A stretch of DNA of 64,000 bases from Dermanyssus gallinae (taxonomy: Eukaryota; Arthropoda; Arachnida; Mesostigmata; Dermanyssidae). The position numbers were made by a program, and so were the translations under genes. The notes beneath the pieces were generated by a model. It searched no databases, had not been told where the DNA came from, and was given only the letters and a program-made list of their open reading frames with translations. The stretch is from assembly GCA_003439945.1 (NCBI GenBank), contig QVRM01001782.1, positions 558,001 through 622,000 on the forward strand, given 5' to 3'. The number at the start of each line of letters is the position of its first letter. Within the stretch, counting starts at the first letter, position 1. Below, piece by piece: positions 55,661 to 64,000 of the stretch.

Positions 55661-58600
55661 GGTCATACAGGTCAACCTGAACCGATGTAGAGCAGCCCAC
55701 GCCCTGCTGGACCAAACAATCCAGCACAGGGGTATTGAGCTTGCTCTAGTATTGTAACCGAACAAAGGCATTGCACTCCGGAAGGGTGTTATCAACCTTG
55801 ATACGGAACATGACTCAGGCACCTGGTGGACTGGGAATAGTAGGCATTTATCGGCTAGAAGTCAGGGTTCCGGTTCAGGGTTCGCATGGGTAAAAACAGA
55901 AGGGCTAGGGGTTTTCTATTCTTGTTATTTTTCACCAAATAGGGAACTTAGGGAGTTCAATGTGTTTCTCGATAGTCTGGGGCAGAGCCTACGCGTTCAT
56001 ACGGGAAAGGGAATCGTCCTCACCGGGGACTTCAACTCAGCCGGCGTCGGGTGGGGCAGTAAAACCACAAATGATAAGGGCCAGGTACTAGAAAATTGGA
56101 TGGCAGAAAATGGGCTTTTAGTAAACGACGGGAAAGTACCCACATTTTCGCGGGGAAACCAGAAGGGTTTCGTGGACCTCACGATGGCGAATGACATAGC
56201 CTTCCCAAAGATATCGGGTTGGCAGGTTGATGAGGAGGAAAACGGAAGTGACCACAGATACATCCTGTTTGAGGTACCCCTCCCGAGCCAGCTGCCATTC
56301 CGCGTAGACGCTGGCAGATGCGCATGCTAAACCAGCGGGTCCTGGCGGACAAGATTGACAAGGGCTGTCGACAGCTGTCAGAGGAAACCACGGATGAGAC
56401 CCGGACTGCAGCTGTTCTCATAACGGCCTGTGAGAAGGCAGGCCCCCGGACCAACTCTGGGGGCCGCCGGCGGCCTGTGCACTGGTGGAACCAAGAAATT
56501 GGCAAAACACGTCGTAAATGTACTAGACTAAATAGGGCTTACACTAGACAGCGCTCACGGCTGAGTAAAAGAGTCGCCTGAGGGGAGCAAGAGTGGACGA
56601 ACGATCGGCCGACCTCCTGGCGTCTTACGGAGCTGCCAGACGGACACTGCAGAAGCTCATTGAGAAGAGTAAGGCGCAATCTTGGAAGCTTTTAATAGAA
56701 GAGATGGCAAGAGACGTATGGGGTCGGCCCTACCGGATCGTCTCGGCCAAGCTCTGGAAACCACCTCCTAGACTACCACCGGATGTGCTGGAGAAGACCG
56801 TTTGCCATCTCTTTCCGGACCCTTCGTGGAGAGGAGAGGAGGAGTTTCTGGTTGCCCCAGAAGACATTCCGGAGGTAACGTTAGATGAGGTCGAGCGAGC
56901 AAGGAAAAGGTTGACACCCGGAAAGGCACCCGGCCCGGACGGAGTTCCCCCTGGAGCGGCGAGGCTGCTAGTGAAGCGCTGGCCAAATGCCTTTCAGATC
57001 CTGGCCAACAGACTTCTCAGAGAGGGGCGTTTTCCGAGGCTGTGGAAAAAGGCTAACCTGGTCCTGATCCCCAAACGGGGAGGGAATGCCCCTGCAGGAG
57101 AGCCTGCCTACCGTCCCATATGTCTTCTCGACACTATAGGTAAGATCTTGGAGAACGTGCTGGTTGGCCGACTCAACGCCGAGATCGAAGCCAAGAGGAC
57201 TCTATCAGAAGCACAGTATGGCTTTCAGAAGGGACGGTCCACGTTCGACGCCCTGGCAAGAGTACTGAGACGGGCAGGTGAGCAGCTAACGAAGACCCCC
57301 AAAACACGGGACTTTGTGCTGCTCATTCTCCTAGACGTCAAGAACGCCTTTAACTCGATAAGCTGGAAAGTGGCAATGCAAGCGATGGAGCGCAAGGGCA
57401 TCTCGCCCTACCTTCGTCGTATCATAGCATCGTACCTGTCGGAGAGAGGCCTGCTGGCCGGCGATCAGAGCTACGCAGTTGCTGCAGGGGTCCCGCAAGG
57501 ATCGGTTCTGGGACCGGTCCTGTGGAACCTCGCCTATGACGGGGTTCTCGAGCTGCAGGGTCTGCCTAGGGGTGTCGAAATGGTCGGTTATGCCGACGAC
57601 TTGGCCCTTCTGGTCACGGCCCGTAGTACGGGAGCACTAGAGTCAGCCGCCAATGAGGCCTTGCTGATGGTGACAGACTGGATGGAAGACCATTCATTAA
57701 AACTGGCACCGCACAAGACTGAGGTGCTGTACCTAACAGGCAGAAAAATTACCAAAAACATACAGGTCAAAGTAGCAGGTCACCCAATTGTTTTGGGAAA
57801 ATAGGCAAAGTACCTCGGGGTGATACTCGACAAGGGACTGACTGGCGCAGCGCACATACAGCACGTATCAGCAAAGGCTCGAAAGGTGGCTAGCAATCTG
57901 GCGCGCCTGATGCCAAGAGTCGGAAGAGTTGGAGAAGAAAAGCGCCGCCTTTTGGCAACTGCTGCAGAATCCGTCGCCCTTTACAGAGCACCGGCTCGGG
58001 CAGACAGGGCACTTGGGACGGCATGCAACAGGAGGAAGCTGAGGTCGGCGCAACGGCCGGTGGCCATAAGGGTCTGCCGCGCATTCCGTACCGTGTCGAC
58101 TGAGGCACTAGTTGTCGTGTCCAAGATGCTGCCATGGGATTTGCAGGCCGGGGAGCTAGCAGAACGAGCGCTGGACGGTGATCTAGACCCCACACGGGCT
58201 AGATTAGCTACTTTGGACTCTTGGCAGAAAGAATGGGTGAGGGCAGCAGCTCCTGGGGAGGTCACCAAAGGTCGCTGGACCAAGAGTCTGATCCCGGACC
58301 TACGGCAATGGTACGACTGCAGACACGGCGAGCTATCTTATTATGCGTCCCAGGTGCTGACCGGCCACGGTCAGTTCCAGACGTATATGGTTAAGATTAA
58401 CAAAGCTCAAGTCGACTCCTGCGTACTATGCGACTCGAGGGAACCGGATGATGTAGAGCACACTGTTCTGCATTGTGGGGCCCTCCAGGAAGCGCGGGAC
58501 GCGGGGGCGGCCGCTGTGCGAGGCCGACCAGTCAACGAGGTCGTCACTTATATGATGACTTCAGCGGCGGTCTGGAGAGAAGGTATTCCCCACTTTGATG

Positions 58601-58857
58601 CGATCATGTCCACGAAGGTGGTCAAAGAGACTGCCAGGAGAGCTCGTTTTAGCGTCTACTCAGGCTCCAATCGAGAAAGGGAATCTGTAGACGGGAGGCG
58701 GGTGGGTGATAGGCATGCGGACCAGGCTAGGCAAATACAGGAAATAATTCTCCAGATGATGACTCTCGACGCACCCACAGGCGCGCGGGCTGCGGAAGGT
58801 ATCAACGGCCTTCTTGAAGTCGCCGTCTCGCACCAAAGCGGGCTAGGGCGACTGTAG
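55653..58857 (+). pseudogene. ORF2 (APE endonuclease plus RT) of R1-clade LINE D
   Basis: Starts at ATG 55653 (MIRVIQVNLNRCRAAH), overlapping the ORF1 stop. Endonuclease: VNLNR (catalytic Asn), a TAA at 55755 where the family has the Glu-Pro motif, LTGDFNSAGVGWGS and SDHRYILFEV. Frameshifts near 56310 and 56575. RT (56593-57804): GKAPGPDGVPP, AYRPICLLDTIGK, YGFQKGRST, motif A LLDVKNAFNS, motif B GVPQGSVLGP, motif C GYADDLALL. TAG at 57802-57804 lies just before AKYLGVILD. The C-terminus (to 58857) has the LTGHGQF block and the knuckle CVLCDSREPDDVEHTVLHC. The RT catalytic residues are all present. Confidence 0.94.
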
Positions 58858-59068
58858 GAAGGCTGGAATAGGGAGGAGAGGCAAACTGGCCACTCCCATG
58901 GATACGAAGCGATGCCTAGCAGTTACCGTTCCCTGGGGGTGGGGGGGAGGCGGGTGTTAGTGGGTTTGTGAGTCCCACACTAGCCACACACTGGCTGTGG
59001 TGACGCATGTACATCACGATTCCCGTAATCCCCCATAATAATGCTGAGAGGTTTCAGCATATAAAAAA
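58858..59068 (+). other. 3' UTR of LINE D, SINE-like, terminal stem-loop
   Basis: Contains GATGCCTAGCAGTTACCG, a G run, TTAGTGGGTTTGTGAGTC and CCACACTAG. All of these recur in the SINE at 32929-33131 and partly in the one at 5736-6007. At 59041-59060 ATGCTGA and TCAGCAT form a 7-bp stem with a 6-nt loop just before the A-rich tail, a structure of the kind LINE RTs are known to recognise. No coding content. Confidence 0.7.
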
Positions 59069-59314
59069 AATATATATATATGTACATATATATATACATT
59101 TTTTTTTGTGGAGGAGGTATTAAATGCAGTTACGCACTATCGCTACGAGTCTCTATCTCTAGCAGTGTGGGACTCGACCCCAACGGTTGGATGTTACTCC
59201 GTTGAGACCCATACCCACTAAACGCACCTCCCCCCTTAAGCTTCACTCTCTGATAGCCCAGATCTTCATAAAAAACAGTACTATGGAACATCAGGAGAAG
59301 CGGCGAGCGCCCTT

Positions 59315-62300
59315 TCAGATCAATTGGCTGGGGTCGCCCAGAGGATCCAGCATTTGTCTAACACCGGCAAGCCCGTTTTCTTCGAGCTGCACTTCTCTAT
59401 GGATGCTTTCAGGTTGAAGCCGCAGTTGTGCCTGTCTTTCTTTGCACTTTTCATGTTTCTCATGGAGGACTTCTTTTGCCGTCGCTGCTCCCAGTTTCCA
59501 GGCCTGCTCACTGGAGATAATGTATTTTGTAAACTTTATTAAGCTGGACCGAGGTGGGTCGCTGACCTTGTGGTGTGGGTCTCCCTCCCTGGCCCATTTC
59601 ACTCGGACGAGTCTGCTTGCCCTTAACCGCGCAGCCTCCCAGGCCGAGCACTGTAGCAGTGTGTGACCTGGAGTGTCCTCATGTGCCTCTTGGCAAAATA
59701 CGCATATCGGCGACGAAGCCTTTCCAATTCGAGACAAATACGAGTTGAAGTTTCCGTGTCCTGTCAAAATTTGGGTGAACTGATAGGTGAGGTCTCCCCC
59801 AGGCCTTTCTATTCATGCCTTGATATCTGGCAGCAGTACGCGCAGGGATCCTCCAGGACCCCCGGGGGGATGGCGTCCCACTGCTCCTGCCATGTCTTGA
59901 TTGTGTCGTTTTTCTCACTGTCTTTTTCCGTTTGGGTAGGGGCACCTAATTTTCATAGTCGCTTCCTTTCGAGTGCCTTAAGATCCCAGGGGATCGACCC
60001 TGCCAGCACCAGAGCAGCATTTGTGCTGACTGTGCGGTACCCCTGGACTACCATCAGGGCTGCTACCCTCCTGGGTCCTCCATTAAATCTGTTTCGCTTT
60101 TATCGTCTTGAGAGTTGTTCTCACCCAAACTGGCGCTCCAAATAATGCAATTGATTCCGCGACCGTCATTAGCAGTGCCCTTGTGCGAGCCCGGGGGCCA
60201 TGGATGTTCGGCAGAATCTTGGCTATAGCACACACTGCCTTGGCTGCTTTTGTCGTTGCCTTTTTTATGTGGCTGAGGCCATTCATCGCAGTATCCAGTG
60301 TGACTCAGAGGTAGCGGACTTCCTTTGCAATTTTAATATTCTCGCCGTCAAGCTGTAGAGTGAGCGGACGGATCCTCTTTCTCCCTGTGAGGAGTACTGC
60401 TTCGCTCTTTTCAGGGGCCAGTCTGAGTCCCGCTGCGCTCATCCACTCTGACGTTAGGTAAACAGCTTTATTCATATTTAGTTCAAGTTCGTCGGCAGTT
60501 TTAGCCTGCATGACTATCGCCAGGTCGTCGGCATAGGCTACTGTGTCCACTCCTTTGGGCAGGCCTGTCAGACGGAGGACGTCGTCGTAAGCCAGATTCC
60601 AGAGAAGTGGGCCAAGTATAGATCCCTGCGGGATCCCGGCTGTCATTTGGAAGCTGACCTGGCCGTTGACAACTGTTCGTGCTTTAAGGTAGCTGGAAAT
60701 TACATTTATCAGATACGAGGGGACTTTTTTTCGTATCAGTGTGTCCAGAATTGTTTTCCATGGTAGACTGTTGAAGGCATTCTTAACGTCTAGGAGAGCG
60801 ACTAGGAGGAGCTGCCGTGCCTGTATAGTGGAACTTTGTAACGAATCCGCCCTACTTGCAACGCGTTGTATTGCAGTTAGGACTGACCGGATCTTGCGGA
60901 AGCCGTATTGTGTGTCCGAAGGCAGGCCGTGTTCCTCTGCGAAGAGCCTCAGTCTTTCTTCAATTATGGCCTCGTATCCTTTGGCCAGCGCACTCAGCAG
61001 GCATATCGGTCGGTATCCCCCGTTTCCCTTGGGAATGAGGACGACTTCAGCACGCTTCCAGGATAGCGGAAAAGTGCCGCTTTTGAGTAGGGCATTGAAA
61101 GAGTCCGCAACTATCTCAGGGTGCTCTGTAAAGAGAAGTTTCACTGCCTCACTTCTCTTTCACTGTCTGGTCCGGGGGCTTTTCCGAGCTTTTGCCTGTG
61201 AGCTGCGCGTAGAACCTCGTGTGGTTGAATAGACGGAAACTCGGCCTCACCTTCCAGCCCGGGAGTCTTCTCATAAATTGCCCTTTCGAAAGGTGCGTGG
61301 GTCGGGAACAGCTTAGTTAGTACCGTCTTGGTTTGCTGTTCGTCCAGGGAAACAGGGGTCTTTTTTCTATTACCCCTGACTATCTTGTATGGTTTTCCCC
61401 AGGGATCGTCCTCGACCTCGTTGAGGAGCTTTCTATGGCCGCTAGTCTTACTGTCGGCTATAGCTTGCTTAAGTAGGGCCCGGCTTCTCCTATACTCTTG
61501 CAATTCTTGATTGCGTGCGTCTGCGTCTCGTTGTTTCAGTTTGAGAGCACGCCTCGCTTTGCAGCACTCTTTTCGTTTGTCTGCGATCTCCTGCGTCCAC
61601 CAATATTTAGGCGGGACGTTCCCTCGCCTGGGGTGAGCGCTGTAGGTACACGTAGTCTTGCACACCTCTACCAGGAGTGCTTGTAGATCTTCTGCAGTTA
61701 TGTGGGGGCTGGATAGGGCTTTTATTTTCCTCCCGAGTTCTTCCTTGAACCTTGACTCGTTTGTGAGTCTGAATCGCTTTTTAAAGGGAGGAACTGATCA
61801 AAGGTTTTGAATTCTCAGTCGAGTCTCAATGCAGAAATGGTCGCTCAAGTTTTCCTCGTCCACTAGAACCTTCCAGCTTATAGCTTGTGGCGTGAGGATG
61901 TTGTTACATAACGTGATATCCACGTAAGACTCGCTGCCGTGGCAGTGGAAAGTAGCTTCTTTTCCGTCGTTTAGTACTTGAAGATCGAGTGATGCTGCCC
62001 ATTCTAGTAGAGTTCTGCCCCTTTTATCGGCTCGAGGTAATCCCCAGACTTCTAACGCTGAGTTAAAATCCCCTGTTATTAGCACTCCGTTTCCGGTTTT
62101 CATGTCGCGTATCGATTCTGCAAGGTCATCTAGGAAGCGCTCGAAATCTTCGTGCAAGCAGTTGGGGCTGATGCAGGCCGAATATATTCTGCCGACTTCT
62201 TTTACTTCGATCCAGCAAAACCCATTTCCGTGTCCTCTCTCAAGCACTTGCACATTCTGTTTAGTTATGATCGCTGTGTCTAGCATAGGGTCTTTGTCCC

Positions 62301-62462
62301 AATTCTCTGATTCTTCCATGCTATTTCTTCTATCATTTCATGGGCCGGCCTGCTTCTATTGCAGTTGGCCTGAATTATGCTAATTTCACTAATCACTTTT
62401 AGGCGGAGGAGTCGCGCTGGGTCGAAATTCTAGCCGCGCCCTTGGGCCCCTGTGTCCTTCAT
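59315..62462 (-). pseudogene. ORF2 (APE endonuclease plus RT) of R1-clade LINE E
   Basis: An ATG at 62462-62460 overlaps the ORF1 stop, but a TAG follows about ten codons later. ISIIQANCNRSRPAH (about 62380) is the endonuclease start. A deletion removes the Glu-Pro block. Then ITGDFNSALEVWGL and LSDHFCIETRL. TGA at 61798-61800 leads in frame into the linker (KYWWTQEIADKRKECC) and GKAPGPD (frame break about 61150). RT (61144-60305): GNGGYRPICLLSAL, YGFRKIRS, motif A LLDVKNAFNS, motif B GIPQGSILGP, motif C AYADDLAIV. TGA at 60305 replaces the Gly of YLGV. Thumb GPRARTRALLMTVAESIALF. The C-terminus has LTGHGNFNSYL and the knuckle CVFCQEAHEDTPGHTLLQC (59700), with the stop at 59315. Confidence 0.92.
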
Positions 62463-64000
62463 TCGTTGGGTCCTTTTGAGCCAGTGGCAAGAGCCTGTTG
62501 TTCGGTTGTAGGCTCCTCGTTCTTCTTATTTGGCTCTGCATGCTCTGTCTTGTCCCTGCTAGCTTGCCTCGCAGTTTGGCGCTCCTGCATCTTAATTTTA
62601 AGAAGTTGGAGATATTTGGGGCATGCTGTATATCTAGCTCTGTGGCCCTCGTCGTTGCACACGTAGCATTTAGGAAGTACCGCTTTACAGTCACGGGCTA
62701 GATGGTCCTTCTGCCCACAGCAGTAGCATTTCTGCTTATCTGCCTTCTTGTTTTTACATGCAAAGGCCCTGTGCCCGATTTTATGGCAGTTGTAGCACGT
62801 GGGAAGGGTTATCCATTCCTCGACTCTACAACTGCTTCCTCCGACGGTCACGATCTTCTTCAGTAGGATTCTGCGGGCTTCAGTCCTTGGTAAGGTGACC
62901 AAGCACTGCCAACTGCCTCTGTTCTTAGTAGCCCTGGGAGCTTCCGTGCGAATCCTGGTAGACTCTTGGAGCTTCAGTATCTTCCGAATGTCCTGTTCTA
63001 TAGAAAGCGCCGTAAGTAACGGGCTGATTCCCCGAAGGACAACAGTTGCTGTAGGGCCGCTGTACTGCCTAGTGTCGACCTTTCCGCCCGTCTTTCGTCT
63101 GAGGACGTCTGCAAACGTTGTGCTGCTGCCTGGGCTTTTTTCTTCAACTCTTAGGATGATGTCCCCTCCCTTATTAGTAATGACCGTCCCTATTTTTACC
63201 CCGCTATTCGCCGTGTTGACTAATGGGCGCATTTTTTCAATCATGTCTTCTAACGAAGACCCTGCAGCAGGTCTGATCCTAACAGAAATATATTCCTTCT
63301 GCCCTCTTCGCGAAGTTGCCACGACATCGTGTTGGCGCGGCACACGTCCTTCTCGGGTGATGTCGACTTTACACCCTATCTTCCTACAACATGCTTCTAC
63401 TGCATTTCCTATGGTGAATCCTCCCCATTGTGGAGAAATGTACAAAGCCATTGGGTTTTGAGAGCCAATGTTGTGTCCTTTTTTTAACGTCTTGTGAAGA
63501 GCTGCTAGGAAGCCAAGTGGCGTTTCCTCTAGGCCGACAGCGCCCACCACTAGTACGCTAGTCGATGTAGCAGACGCCTCAGCATCCTGCTCCTCCTCAG
63601 GTTCGGGTTCATCTGGGTTTTGTAGCTCGAGCTGGGCGCTATTTCTGAGGATTGCGACTCCTCCTGCCCGCAGAGAGGCCGCTTTTTCCGCCATCGGGAA
63701 TTGCCCTGCAAGTTTCTTGAGCAGAGACTTGTCCTTTTCGGAGCCTTTCGTAATGAGCATTACCCTGATTTCACGTAAGGTAGTGATGTTGTCCGTAGTG
63801 AGACCAGTGGTCTTGTACATAGACAGCGGCCACTCCTCCTTGATGAGGTCTATTAGACCTTCGGGTGTTGCCGTTTCGGCCATCTGCTCCTCGAGGTGTT
63901 TCGTCTTGACCATCTCGATCTGTTCCTTTTCTAGCTTTTCCTGACAGGCTTTGCATCGTAGCTCTGCCGCGGGTGGGGTGCTCGATGAGGGCCGTGCCTC
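62459..64000 (-). CDS. ORF1 (Gag) of R1-clade LINE E, partial, uninterrupted
   Basis: 513 codons are open from the window edge to TGA 62461-62459. An ATG at 63913 is not taken as the start, because residues upstream (CKACQEKLEKEQIEM) match CSRCSKEMNAERAEEL in LINE D, so the true start is beyond 64000. The protein would coat LINE RNA. Visible parts: an acidic segment (PDEPEPEEEQDAEAS, about 63610), the Gag core (LVVGAVGLEETPLGFLAAL; later MIEKMRPLVN) and an RRM-like stretch with TVVLRGISPLLTALS. Three intact knuckles lie at about 62800-62625: CYNCHKIGHRAFAC, CYCCGQKDHLARDC and CYVCNDEGHRARYTAC. A basic/Gln tail follows. It is the largest undamaged frame in the window. The stop overlaps an ATG (ATGA). 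Confidence 0.93.
   Translation of the reverse strand, partial: EARPSSSTPPAAELRCKACQEKLEKEQIEMVKTKHLEEQMAETATPEGLIDLIKEEWPLSMYKTTGLTTDNITTLREIRVMLITKGSEKDKSLLKKLAGQFPMAEKAASLRAGGVAILRNSAQLELQNPDEPEPEEEQDAEASATSTSVLVVGAVGLEETPLGFLAALHKTLKKGHNIGSQNPMALYISPQWGGFTIGNAVEACCRKIGCKVDITREGRVPRQHDVVATSRRGQKEYISVRIRPAAGSSLEDMIEKMRPLVNTANSGVKIGTVITNKGGDIILRVEEKSPGSSTTFADVLRRKTGGKVDTRQYSGPTATVVLRGISPLLTALSIEQDIRKILKLQESTRIRTEAPRATKNRGSWQCLVTLPRTEARRILLKKIVTVGGSSCRVEEWITLPTCYNCHKIGHRAFACKNKKADKQKCYCCGQKDHLARDCKAVLPKCYVCNDEGHRARYTACPKYLQLLKIKMQERQTARQASRDKTEHAEPNKKNEEPTTEQQALATGSKGPNE

Larger units (their letters stand above)
53072..59068 (+). mobile_element. R1-clade LINE D, near full length
   Basis: About 6.0 kb: 5' UTR (53072-53278) with imperfect tandem repeats, ORF1 (53279-55660), ORF2 (55653-58857) and 3' UTR ending in a 7-bp stem-loop and A/TA-rich tail. 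ORF1 and ORF2 overlap by 8 bases in different frames (ATGATTAG), as is usual in R1-clade LINEs. A (TA)n tract lies on each side. Defects are few: two opposite shifts and one TAG in ORF1, two stops and two shifts in ORF2, so it is a comparatively young copy. It faces LINE E tail to tail. Confidence 0.92.
59099..64000 (-). mobile_element. R1-clade LINE E, 5' end outside the window
   Basis: At least 4.9 kb on the minus strand: ORF1 (open to the right edge, ending 62459), ORF2 (62462-59315) and a 3' UTR of about 215 bp with A9 tail (plus-strand T-run 59099-59107). ORF1 is intact as far as visible. ORF2 has at least three stops, several frame breaks and a deletion in the endonuclease. It is homologous to LINE D throughout but clearly diverged. 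The 3' UTR shares the GTTTAGTGGGT and GAGTCCCACACT blocks with LINE D and the SINEs. Confidence 0.9.

Noticed and set aside
59160..59235. tRNA-like B box (GGTCGAGTCCC) on the minus strand
   Set aside because: It lies in the 3' UTR of LINE E and belongs to the GAGTCCCACACT module shared with LINE D and the SINEs; no cloverleaf is possible.
62799..63461. 220-codon plus-strand open frame
   Set aside because: Antisense to the uninterrupted LINE E ORF1, which has intact zinc knuckles.
1..64000. CRISPR arrays, bacterial promoters, ribosome-binding sites
   Set aside because: No spaced direct repeats and no prokaryotic gene organisation; the window is eukaryotic.

Overview
This is repeat-dense eukaryotic DNA, almost certainly from an arthropod and most plausibly a tick. 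The argument is content-based. There is no operon structure. The only recognisable coding sequences belong to transposable elements. Families present are R1-clade LINEs, restriction-like-endonuclease (RLE, R2-like) LINEs, mariner transposons, tRNA-derived SINEs, and an APE-type LINE whose first ORF carries an SGNH/GDSL-like domain, a combination I know from tick genomes. I found no confident host gene, rRNA, CRISPR array or prokaryotic feature in 64 kb. Nearly every transposon ORF is broken by frameshifts or stops; the clearest exception is the ORF1 that runs off the right edge.

Layout. 0.7-5.0 kb (-): a degraded SGNH-type LINE. 5.7-6.0 kb: a SINE with an 11-bp target duplication. 6.3-10.5 kb: fragments of RLE and R1/Jockey-type LINEs plus a MITE. 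10.6-12.1 kb: a mariner fragment and a complete mariner (one in-frame stop, perfect 26-bp terminal repeats). 15.1-17.0 kb (+): a decayed RLE LINE. 17.2-18.8 kb: a 1.06-kb foldback element and a MITE side by side. 22.0-23.7 kb: (TA)n tracts containing an inverted repeat and a dead mariner. 24.0-24.5 kb: a MITE. 24.8-35.3 kb: a hub of five RLE-LINE copies, in two alternating families and both orientations, with (AAT)n at most junctions. 35.3-40.9 kb: RT fragments, a third mariner and a tRNA-Ser-like sequence. 41.5-45.9 kb (-): the best-preserved RLE LINE. 46.0-47.8 kb: tRNA-like elements. 50.2-53.0 kb: three more RLE fragments. 53.1-59.07 kb (+) and 59.1-64 kb (-): two nearly full-length R1-clade LINEs, tail to tail across a short (TA)n tract.

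How the parts work together. The LINEs encode Gag-like nucleic-acid-binding ORF1 proteins and ORF2 polymerases with an APE or RLE endonuclease for target-primed reverse transcription. The SINEs have a tRNA-like promoter head and a tail related to the 3' UTR of the R1-clade LINEs in this window, so they probably borrow that machinery. The MITEs and foldback element have TA-flanked ends typical of Tc1/mariner-like elements.

The most unusual element is the RLE LINE at 41.5-45.9 kb. It has a separate Gag-like ORF1 with CCHC knuckles, overlapping ORF2 through a TAATG stop-start, whereas classical R2/R4/Dong elements are described with one ORF. RLE copies here also lie repeatedly against (AAT)n or (TA)n microsatellites, which suggests microsatellite-directed insertion.
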